NCBI GenBank assembly: GCA_013397075.1
Contig: VWZS01002869.1
Span: 1,219,267 to 1,283,266 of the forward strand
Source: Rhabdornis inornatus
Lineage: Eukaryota > Chordata > Aves > Passeriformes > Rhabdornithidae
Length of the DNA: 64,000 nucleotides
Reading direction: 5' to 3'
The notes beneath the pieces were generated by a model. It had not been told where the DNA came from, did no database searches, and was given only the letters and a program-made list of their open reading frames with translations. Of the stretch, positions 37,601-49,600 are shown in pieces (position 1 is the first letter of the stretch; each line of letters begins with the position of its first letter). The translations under genes and the position numbers were made by a program.

Positions 37601-40600
37601 ACTTTCTGATGCTTGATGAGGTCTCACACTTCAAGCCACAACTGCATGGCAGTAATGAAAATATCATTCTTCGTGCTCAGGATTTGACTTGCTACTGGGA
37701 TAAGGTAAATTTACTTACATATTAAGTGTATTGGTGCTGCCAACATTTGAAGTCTATAAAATGCAGTATGTGTATGTATAGTGTGCTGATACTTTGTATT
37801 CCATCCTTTGTGTTTGAAAATCCTTTCAGTATGTTAAGCTAACTCTGTAGAATAGTACTGAAAATACTATCAAGTGCATCTTAAAAGCACCTATTTCTTA
37901 ATACTATACTAAATTAAAAACTTTGCGTTTCTGAAGGAAAAGAACTGTTTTTGTTAAGCAGCACTGTATTGTGGCTGAGGTACTTATATTGGAATTAAGG
38001 ACAGACAGCACAGCAAGGTGGGCCTTATTGTGGGGTTTGTATCTGTGAACTGAATGCTTGATCAATCCATTAGTCTAGAACCAGTACAATATTATACTTC
38101 TCAAAACAGATTTGAAAGCTTTAGAGATGAGTCAGCACGTATTTGTTGCTCTGTATTTTGAGACCATTCAGCTGCGCATTTTTTCTGCTTAAAATGCACC
38201 AAACTCACCAGAATGGCTAGAAAAAGGGACAATAAATACGTGGTAAATTTATTAGATATCTCTTTTATGTAAGAAAGGCAAAGGTTGACTGTTTCTGTTT
38301 TAAAACTTTAATTGCTGTGGTAAGCAGCAATTCATGATGAATTGTTGGTGCTATTGCAACCTGCCAGTATCCTCACACAAGAGAAACTTCAGTCTCCATT
38401 ACAAGTGCTGGAAGCTCTAAAAATGACTTTTGCATATAAATATAATGCAAATAAGACATCGCATATTTCCCTTTCTAAACCCTATTCCCCTACTTGTGCT
38501 GTGTCCCAAGGAACATCAGGTGTGGAAATGTATGTGTGGATCTACCTGCTTACAGCTACTCAGCTGCAAAAGAAAATTGCTATTTTATTCTGCTTTACTT
38601 TCTCAGACTTCCCTGTGACATCAGTATTTCTGAGGCATTGACCAAGTTTATAAAAATTAATTGATATGAAAGACTAGATACATTCTAATGCAAAATGCCG
38701 TGTATTGCTTAATCTTAGTTTTCTTCTCAAACTGACTTTGGTACCACCACTAACGATTTATAGGAAATGGTTGCATAAAGTGCCCATAAAACAGTTTTTT
38801 TTTTTTTTGGTCATGATTTGTTTATATTGCCTAAAGCAGGGTAGCATGACTGGAATTACTGGTTTTCTTTCAGTTAAAAAGAACCCAAAACCCAAACCAA
38901 CAAGCAATCTACAAAACTTTTAATGTAACTTTCATTTTGATATTTAATTGCAGTATGCATGGGAGAAGAACAGTTCTCTCAGAACTGTTAAGATCTGCTC
39001 ACAAAGTTTCTATTATATACTCTCAAAATGATGCAAAATAATTTTATAGATTTGCTCACTGAAGAAAGTGGTAAGTTCTGATAGACATGAGTTATGAAAG
39101 GAATAATATAAATATGTTATCCTTTGTCAAGTAGCAGGCTTGGCTTGCTACCCTGACTAGGTTTCTCAAGACACTTTGGATCTCTGTACAGACACTCTAC
39201 ATTGGGATGATAATTTTTTTTTATTTTTTAGAGATTGTCTGCCAAAAGTGATACCAAAAAAAACCAACCAAGAAGCAACCTGTGAATCCAAAATCACTTG
39301 AAGTAAAAAAGGGATTATTAGCTACCCTTTTAGGAAAACAGCCTAACATGGTGTGTTACAGTTTCTCAAAAGAGAAACAAAACCAATTACTTCCTGGTCA
39401 CACTCTAGTTTTACTTAGGCAAGTATTATCTTGAGTAGTACAGGCTAGTCTGATACCAGTATGGAGCTAGGGATTCTTCAGTACAGCTTTTTACTGACGT
39501 TTCTTGAATTTACAGAACAGTCTGTCTGCTGAGCACCTTTGGATTTAAAATTTTAGCATTTGAACAGAGGCCAAGTTATCCCTTGTAATTTTAGTCCTTA
39601 CATGAGAAGCCTAAGTAGTATAGTACTTCTATGCAGTATATGATCTCTGTATCCCTTTGGTGGGCAGAACTATTTCATTTTCTTTTCTGTGGGATGTGTA
39701 AGGTCTGCCCAAGCTCACCTAAGGAGTTGCCACTACTGAAGGGATCGTTCTTGTGTTGTCTTGTCCTTGCATTCTCTCTCTGTTGCCTCCCTTACACTGG
39801 TTGTTAATGCTGGTTTGTATGACCTTGTGGTGGAGCAGTTCAGAGGAATAAAGCAATAGAACATGAATCACTTAATGAGATTTGCTTTCTGATACCTGGG
39901 TCCCATTAGCAATGCCTGCAAGGTTAGGCAGAAGGAGGAAAGTTAGGGGCACAGCAAGTTGACAGGGCACAGGGGAACTGGGATGTTTGTGATAATGAGC
40001 TGTCAGGTTAACTTAGCTGCAGTATTAGTCTGTGCTCTAATTTAAGTGCCTCAGTTTAGTGCCTAAAAATAAGTGTGATGAATTCAGGATAAATTGTTTT
40101 TAATTATAAGGAATACTATTTTGCAAAAATACCGTGACCTTTAGGTGCATGTGGCTGTGCTGTTTGCTTGAATTACTGCTTTTGTGAAGGCTCTATGATA
40201 ACTTCCAGTACTGCTTTATGTATAGTAGGCAGTAATAGTTTAAAAACTTCTAAAAAATCTTTGTGTGATGTTTTTTGGCTCTTACATTACATTTTTAAAA
40301 AAAATTTTATGTGGGCAGAAATGTGTTTGCACTTCTGTGAATACAGAAGCACAACCTCAAGAGGTCTGAAGAAGTGCCTGTGTGTCTGAAAGCTTATTTA
40401 TTTTTTCCTTATTTATGTCCCCATATAGACATTGATTTAATAAGAGATATTTTCTCATCCTACAAACTCTGTATAACAAAAGAAAATCTTTGGCTGCCAT
40501 AGATTTGTAGAGCTCTCCTGGCCTTAGCACTAGGTGAGCACCTGAGCTGTGTGCTCTTGGAATCAACTTGGAGGTCAGATGCTGGCTGGGGTGGATGGTC

Positions 40601-43600
40601 GGGCTGTGCAGAGAAAAAGCAAAAAGTCCCGTTGGTGCCACCTTGTGGAAATTTACAGTGGCAGTGAAAGCGGTTTAGCAGAGCTGCGCAAGGAGCCCGA
40701 GTTCGGCTTCTCGCAGCGAGAGGATCTCATGCGAGCCCTGCAGTGCCTGCCAGGGATTTCTCCTGGCACGTGTGTGCTATCCCAGCCATCACAGATGTGG
40801 ATGGATACTGGATTTCTGCTTCTTCCCAAATAATTGGAAATGAATTGCAGGCTTGCTCCTTTTGCTGTCCCAGAACTTTTTTGTCTTGTGTCATCTTTTG
40901 TGTGGAGTTAGGGTGGTGGCCTTTTCAGCCACCTGAACTTCAAAAGGTGGCTGGAGATTTTAAGGTATTCTTAACCTTGCTCTTCTGTTTTTGGAGCTTA
41001 AAGGCTGGGTTTTTGTTTGGTCCTTTAATCAAAGTATTTGTTCGGGGGGATTTAATGCATATATTTTACTGTTTGCATTTTAGTGTCAGTCATGGTTCAT
41101 GCAGGCAAAGATGCATGTAAAGGCAGATTCTGTTACAAAGGTGTTTTGCTTTAATGAGAGAGAGCTGCACCAGGTCCTTAGAAACTGCTGTTTAGCATAG
41201 CTAAAGATGTGAGCATCCTTTCTTTCCACAAGTTGGCATTTTTGCAACCATGATACAAGAGGTGGAAAAGATGTTGGCTAAAATATGTCAGCTCATCCAT
41301 ACTGTAAAGGATAGGCATACTGGAAAGGAATATTAAACAGACAGTCCTAGGGTAGTGTGAATGAATATCCAGTATACAAGATGAAGTTGTGTAAAATGAA
41401 ATGGCATTTTTCTGGTTTTACTTTGCATAGAGCCTTGACTGGAGCAAGCACAGCCCTGGCTTTCCTGAGGCTCTGAGAGGCCTCAGCCCCCTGTTTGTCT
41501 GTGTGCTTGGAGTCGCTGAGCGTGTCGTGCTGGGACTGGGAATGCTGGTGTGATGGCCAGCACAGAGCTTGTGTTTCCCAGGCTGCCACCCAGACATGTG
41601 GGCTCTGAGGAAGCCCTGCTTCTGCTGCCTTTGGCCTCCTTATTCCTTGAATGCTGTTTTAGCTGTGTTGCATGTTCATGGTGAAAGATGAGGGTCTTTC
41701 AAAAGTGTTTGTGAATTACTGGAAGAGCAAAAACCACATGCCTGAAAATATGGTGGGCTTATGGAGTGGTAATTTATAGCGATGTGTGCACATTGTTTTC
41801 TGTTTCTATTCTAAAATATTTTTTTCGATGGTTTATGTTCCATTACTGAGAAATCCTGACTTTTTCTTAAATCCCCAGAGTTTAGAAACCCCAGCACTTC
41901 AAAATATTTCGTTTACTGTCAGACGAGGGGAGTTATTGGCTGTGATTGGTCCTGTAGGAGCTGGAAAAGTAAGTCTTAATATTTACACCATTTCATGAGG
42001 TTTTGAATCTATTAAATGTGAAAACTAGAAACCTGAAAACATGCAGTTCCTTTATGTATATAATCACACATTCCACATCAGTATACTGGCATTCAACATA
42101 GGACAGTGTCCTTCTGGGTAGGGAGGAGGTGACATGGAGCTAAACATGGAGGTGACATGGAGTATTTTGTGTGTTGCTTCAAGACTGCATAAAAAGGGTA
42201 CTGGTGCTTTTCTACTGTTGGCAGTAGTTTGAGACACAAGGTGAAATAGGCCATCGTGCCAGTAAACATTGCTCAATCTCTGTGATGTCTTTAATGCAAC
42301 CAAACTTTTACATTTTTACTGTATTTTTTCAAAAATCTTTTCCAGTCTTCGCTCTTAAGTGCCGTGCTTGGTGAACTGCCTAAAGACAAAGGTTTGATAA
42401 ATGTTACTGGAAGAATTGCCTATGTTTCTCAGCAGCCTTGGGTGTTTTCTGGCACTGTAAGAAGTAATATACTGTTTGACAAGGAATATGAGAAAGAAAA
42501 ATATGAAAATGTTTTAAAAGTCTGTGCTCTTAAAAAGGTAAGGCTTTCTCTTTGTGTATTTTCTTTCCGTGATAGTTATTTTTAAGTGTTCTTTCAGACC
42601 TGTGGTACAGGCTGCAGTGTACAGTAGGTGAAATTGATTGTTCTAAGTAGCATGTGAAATAACTCCTATTGCTTATCAGAAACGTGCGATTATTTTTGCC
42701 ATCCTTGTGTAAGGCATCCTCTTCTAATTCCCACTAGGGGGAGGTATAGTATGCGTGAAGCACTGACAGATTTGGGAAAAGCTGTTCCCTATTATTTAGT
42801 TTCATAATTACATTTTAGCCCTTTTCACGCGTGTTATGGTAGGGGTGTGTGCAAATGCAATAAGAGGCAGAAAACAAGTGATCAAGCTAACACTCTTTGT
42901 GACTTTCGTTTTGTAAATATCCTATATGCTTTCCTTTGAAATAAATGTCTTGTTTGCTGTGTATTATGCATTGCCAATAGCTATCAAAAGAACCTTAAGG
43001 CTATGTATGTACTGGAGAATATGCTGAACCCAAGTAGTTTTATGAAAAAATATGTTTGAAAGGTTTGTGTGCAAAGGAGTTTGTGACATGAGATACAGAA
43101 GAGGATTAAGTCAGATTTGTCAAGAAACAGACATTTTGCTTGGCAGCTTAAAAGGTTTTGTGCAGCATGTTATGATATTTCTGTCAGCAGTGACACAGGT
43201 GAAAAGCAGATGGTTACTGTAATGAACGTTTTTTTGCAAGATTTTTACACTTAGCAGATAGAGTTTTAGTATCTCCTGCTGATATTTAGTCATGCTGTTG
43301 TCTAAACTTAAGGTTTTAATGACTTTAAAAGACAGCAAACAGCATTAAAAAAGTCCCCACTTCATATTGATGGTAGATTTGCTTTCATAGTTTTCTTGCA
43401 ATTGTATGTGTTTTATAAAAGCTGTGAATAAGCTTTCAGAATATGTTTTGTAGCTCAGTGTAAAGCTTCTGTGTTTCCTGAATAGAAAATACAGTAATAT
43501 GACATGGAACACTGTGTAATTTTGTTGTCTTATCCACAGTCCTGAAGTCCCACATTAACCCAGTCTGTGTGATGAATATTGTAGTTACTCTTCCTGAATA

Positions 43601-46600
43601 CATTGCAGTAAGACTAAAACAATGAAGTTTTTAGCGATATTGGCAAGATAATTCACCGATAATAGTTAGTTCAGTTTTTATTTTTTGTGACAGCTAATTT
43701 TGTTCTAATAAAAACTAACTAATTTACTGCTAGACTTTTTAATTTGATTTTTCTGAATCACCAATAAACATTCCTTGTCAGACTGAGGGTAGTAGTGCAC
43801 TTTCCTCTGGCACAGCTGTAGAAAAAGTGAACTTTAGGATCTTATCTGTTTTTTCTGCTTTATCAATTACCTTTTGCTGAAAGCATAGAGTCATAAAGTA
43901 ACTGCAGATATTACATTTAGTATGAAACTTTATATTTTAATGTGTTATGTTAATACTTTTCAGAAAAGAAATGTTACATTGAAACAGCTTTGTCAGTCTT
44001 TGAAGTTAAAATTATTTTAAAAATTATTTTTATTTGTTCTTTCCTGTTTACAGGACTTGGAATTATTGGCAAATGGTGACCTAACAGTTATAGGAGATCG
44101 TGGAGCTACTCTGAGTGGGGGACAGAAGGCCCGTGTAAATCTGGCCAGGCTAGTGTTTTTTGCTGTTTCTAAAATTTATAAATTGTCACACTCCAGTGAC
44201 TAAAGTAAATTAATGTAAGACTTTGTGATACTGACAATTATTTTAACCTTTTAGAGCCGTGTACCAGGATGCAGACATCTATCTTTTGGATGATCCACTG
44301 AGTGCAGTAGATGCTGAAGTTGGAAGACATTTGTTTGAAAAGTATGTTACTGCTTTATTTTATTTTAAAATGCAACTGTTATATTGTAGTTCCTTATGGA
44401 AAAAATTAAGAAAGCATTTCTGGGGAGATGGACTTTTTCACAAAACTTTGTACATTCACTTTCTGATTTGTTTTTCCCGTATTTTATGTCATTGGAATAT
44501 TTCGTCCCCTCTCTGCTTTGTTGATTTCGTTCTTTATTTTTAAAAGCCCTGTAAAAATCAATTTTGAAGATATTATAAATAGAAATATTCTTAAGGGAAT
44601 ATATGCTATTTCCTTAAGGAAAATGTCAGGTTTCGTACATGAGTATTGGGGTTTATGAATAATGGGGTTTATGGATATTAGTACTGAGTGAAGAATAAAA
44701 TGGGGTGGGATTTTAAATTGCTTCTTAGTTTGCTGCATCTTTACTTTCTAGTAATAAGCACTTAATTCAGCTGGCTAAAAGAGAGGACAGAACTGTCTCG
44801 ATTTTTGAGTAATTTTTCATTTTAGGTCTTGAAATTTCTCCTGGGTAGGTGAAACAGTGCATGTAGCCTGCAGAGTAGACTGCAGAGAGCAGAAATAGAG
44901 GGAAAGAGAATGTACAAGATTACTATATAAGAGAGGGATACTGGACCTTCCCCCATTTCCAAAGAAGCAGGAGAGTGTTTATTAAAAGTCAGATTCCCTT
45001 TTCAGTGAGTTTCTTCTTCTCCATCCCTCTGAAACTGTCTAATCTAAGGCAGATAGGTGTGTATCAGAATACTTTGGTTAGTCTCAGCCAGTGTTTTGTT
45101 CTTACTTCTTCACAGCTTGCAACTTTCTGTGTTAAAAGGCATTATCCAGAATTTACGAGAAGGGAAAGCTTCTGTCAGTTGAATTCAGTAGTCTTTGGTT
45201 GAGGCTTTTAATAAATGTGTTTTGTTTAGCATACTTGCATCCTTTGAATTCCATGTTACAAATACGTCAATTAATTTGGTTATGCTATTGTTCTCTCCTG
45301 TCCACCCCTAGATAATCATAAAAACTTGCAGAAATGATCATAGAAATTGCACTGAGTAGCAGTGGCATGCATGTTCTTTTTTCCTCATACAGGGAATTTT
45401 TTAGTATCTAAATTTGAAAATTGTGCATCCTGTTGATGTTTGCAGTTTCAAATCTGGACCCTCTGAAACCCCCTTAACGTTTTGCTTTATTTTATTGATG
45501 TCTTCAGAAGGCTATTGTTTGTTTCTGTCAGCTAGTATGGAGTAAGAGTTTTATGCTGCATAGGCTTTAGGTTCATTTTTCAGCTGCCATGACTGATAGA
45601 TGGAGTTCATCACCTCTGTAGTTCACGTGCGCTATCAAATTCCTTTAATGCCTGTTGAAGCTTTCTAGGCTTCAGCTGCTGCTTTTCTGTTTCTGCACAA
45701 GATTTCTCTGCAGCTCCAGCATCTGACTGTATCAGTGCCTGAGTTCTGAAAGTGCACCCACCTGAGCTGTTAACCTATCTCTCCCTGAAGTCTTAAGGTC
45801 TCTTCATGAAGAGGGAGACAAGAAAGTACTGTGGTGCCTTGTGAAGGAGGTCAGGCTGCTTCTTCAGCTTACTCTACTTTTCATGTGAGCTGTGACATTG
45901 GCAGCATCTACATTCTACTGCAAACCTGGAAGTGTGGATTTTTGCATGTGCAAAACCATAAAGGAGATAGAAGCCATTGCACTGTGAGCACAGCGTGTGT
46001 TTTGCTGATAAGTGTGTGGAGATGAGGAGGAATAAGGAGGTTATCTCAGAGAATTTGAAACTCAGACAGGTAGCTGGGGTTGTTTCTGTACTTTGATTTT
46101 TTTCTCCACAACTCCACATCAGATTGAGAAAAACACAAAGAAGTAGAATGAAAGCATTTTTTAGAAAATGGACTGGGTGGAGTAGTAGTGGGAAGGAAAA
46201 CCGAACAATGCCTCTCTGCACAAGACTTTAAGGGAGGGATTTTTTACAAACGGAAGTTGTCTTCTGAGGCTTTCATGGAATCTGTAAAGGTACTGGGGGG
46301 AGTGGGGAGAGTGTTATGTTCAGTAGGTTGTTTTGAAAAACAGGGCAAGGCATGTACTTTAGTGCTTCCTGAATAGTGCTAGAAATGTGGAAAAGACAGA
46401 GAGCACTCGGGCAAGAATGATTTCTTAGAACATGGTGCTGAGGAATGTCCAAAACACCACTTCATGCAGGCTGCCCCCCCAGGAGTCCAAACCACGAGGC
46501 TTAAAACAATAGGCGAGATGGAAGAAACAGGGGATTTTTTAATGAGAATCTGAAGTGGATATTGTTCAGTTCACTCGCTCTTTTTTTCCTTGTAATTTTA

Positions 46601-49600
46601 TGTTAAAGTTTTGTTTTTTTTTTTTTATAAGTATCTAGTCTATGTGTTTACCTTGGAGATAGATATACTCCTAGTAATTCCCCAAAGCTGTGGCATGTGG
46701 ATGGCTGGTTCATTACATTTGCTGCTTTTCTGTGTTCTATTCAGCTACTGCAGTAAGTAGTTTAAAATATATAAATACTTTTCAAATGAGAAAGAATGCA
46801 AGTAGCACAGCTCCAGTGGGAAAACAGACCATGATATTATTAAGAAGATACTGTGGCTCTTAAGAATTTCTTTGTGATACAGACAAGTTTTTCTGTGGAT
46901 GATGGAGTAGATAAAGCAAGTTTTTCAATTAATTCCTATATCCTGGTCAGATTCCTTGGGACCTAGGAAGATATAAATGGAAGATTTCCTATTTTTGTGT
47001 TATTTGTTGCCTTTTTTCCTGTGAGTTCTCTTTTTAGTTAATAGTAGGCATGCTTCAGCCTTTTTGCAGTGGGGAGTTGTCAGTATAGTTATATGCTTTT
47101 TTACATATTCGTATGTGGATATGAAAAGATGCCTTTATTTTGTTTTTATTTAAATAAAAATAGCTTTTAATTAACTTTTAAGAAATCCCATGTTTTGAGA
47201 CCTCTCGTTTCAAAATCAGGGACTACCATCGCAGATCCAGTAGCACTTTTCTTTGTTTGGTGAAGTTTGGAGCAGACTGGGATTTCTAAGAAAATCATTC
47301 AATTGCACTTGGATCCCAGAGAATTTCCTACTCTCCCTGTTTATCTGTATATTGCCAGGATTATATGGTTTCAGATCACCTTTAGATGGAAATTAAATTG
47401 TGCCCCACCAGCGGTATTGACTCAAAAATCATGTTTTTAAGAGTGAGATTTATATTTCATTGAGGCATGCCTTTCTCTAGGTATTGTTCCTTCCTATGTA
47501 TCTTTTCCAGTGACAGGAGCTGTGTAGCAGTCTAAGTTAATGATCAGCCTGATTTCTTTGTCTTCTCCGTGCTTGTGGGAGTGGACAGAGTTGCACGGGG
47601 TTGCAGGACAGTTTAGGAATCTTTTAAAATCAGACCTAAAGTTGTGATTGTTCTAGGGAGTGATATGCACATCATTCCTACTATCAGACAGAATTCACAT
47701 AGAAAAGGTTCACAAAGATATACTTGAACACCATGATCTCTGGCTCAAAAATTTGCTGATATATGGACTCTGGAAGCTGGAAATGTGTGCCAGAGGAAGC
47801 ATCTCTCTATGTTTGTTTATATACTTTCTTCCAGCCATCCAGTGCTACCTGGTGCCTGGAACAGGTCAATGGATTTTGTGGACCAGTCATATTTACTTTA
47901 CAGACTGGGACTTGCCATGAGGTGGAGATAAATGATTATCAAGGTAGGCATAGAAACAGAAGCAGCAGAGTAGAAATAGAGACAGCAGAGTAGAATTGTG
48001 TAGGGTGTGTGGGTTTTTTGTCTCTGGCAAGCATAGCACACTTTTTAAAAAATTTTGTAAATTTTCAAATGTGCAAAACTTACTGGGGGATTGTTCTCCC
48101 TAAACTACTCAAATTTAAATGGAGGGGAGAGGAAAACAAATATAGGAAGCAAATGAATATAACAAAGGCTTTATGCCTGTGAGCACTTCTGCATGTGCTT
48201 TAATTGCATTTCAGTGGTTATTTTCATTGACATGAATGTTAGTATTGACTAGAGTGAAGTATTAACTAGAGTAAAGTTAAACTTGCATGTGAACTTCCAA
48301 AAAGGAGAGGGAGAAAGAATGGTAAGGAAGAAAGTAGAATCGTTAAAAAAGAGACGTTTTGCAGAGGTGAAAGAAAGCTGGTTCTTGGAGATAAAAACTT
48401 AAAAAAGATTGAAGAAAAACTTGCCTCAAAGAAAAGCAGACCTGATAGGGAAGGAAGAAGAAGTGAGGATTTGTATGCACGAAGTGTGGAGACTCTGCCT
48501 TTCTGCAGGGGAGCACTGTGTTGTTGTAGACCCCCTTGTCAGTGTCTCCTCCTTCATGCTCTGCACTATCAAAGCTCAAGCTAATTATTTTTAATTGTGT
48601 AGCAGTTTGCTGTCAAAGTGCAGTGGGTTTTTCAAATGGATTATCGTATCCTGTTACTTAAGTTTGTTAACTTAAAATACTCGTTACTTATTCTTGTTGA
48701 ATTGGAAGGGTGTAATTTCTGGAGAGGTCTGTCCTGATTCTGGTATTTCTGATGATATATGAAGGTCATTGGTGGTGCCTTTTGAGGTGATAGAAAACCA
48801 GGCAATGCTAAAGGCAGTTCTGGAAGCAGACTGGTTTTTGTGAAGTTTTGGCTATGGGGTGTGAATTAGTAGGTGCTTGCAGCAGGGAAAAGTGCAAAGT
48901 GTTGAGTGTATGAACATACAATGAGCAGGGATCAGTAGTATGGTAATTATGTGGAAAATTATATGTGGAAAAGGAGGTGTAGAGTGTAGTAGATCACAAA
49001 CCCAGTATAGCTCAGCAATTTCATGCCTTTGTTAAGGAAATGGCGCCCTGAGATTTATGACCAGTACTATATATGGCAGTACAAGTAAAATAATGTTCCT
49101 ATTATGTTTAGTGCATGTGGGGTCTCAGCTGAAATAATATTTCAATTTTGTGCCCTCCAAAAAATGTACAGATCTGCTTTATACTCCAGTATAGGTGGTC
49201 AGGAAGATTCAGGTGTCAAGGCAGGGAGGCAAAAAAGAAAGAAACCTATCTGCAGCTTAAAAGAAAAGTCTATTTGGGAGATTTCTTTATTACTTTTATT
49301 TGTTTTTCTTTCATGTCTGGAGGAGAAGGACTTCAAGTATGAAGGGACTTTGTACACAGGAATGAACTGGTCTATGGGCCCTTGGGGATATAATGGACTG
49401 AAATTGCACCAAAGGACGTAAACTTGAACTTCAGAGAAAAATTTGTAATCATGATGGTAGCTTGTCCCTGGAATACATTTTCAGGGATGTTGAAATTTCT
49501 GTTTAGCCTAAACATGGAGAAGAACCCATTTGACTTCTGCCAGGAATATTTTTATGTTTGGTTGGGGAAGGGGATGCAACTTTCAGAGTCCCTTCATCTC

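Noticed and set aside
39660..39735. Second possible MIR fragment
   Set aside because: Only a faint match (gtctgcccaagctcacc) without the diagnostic core.
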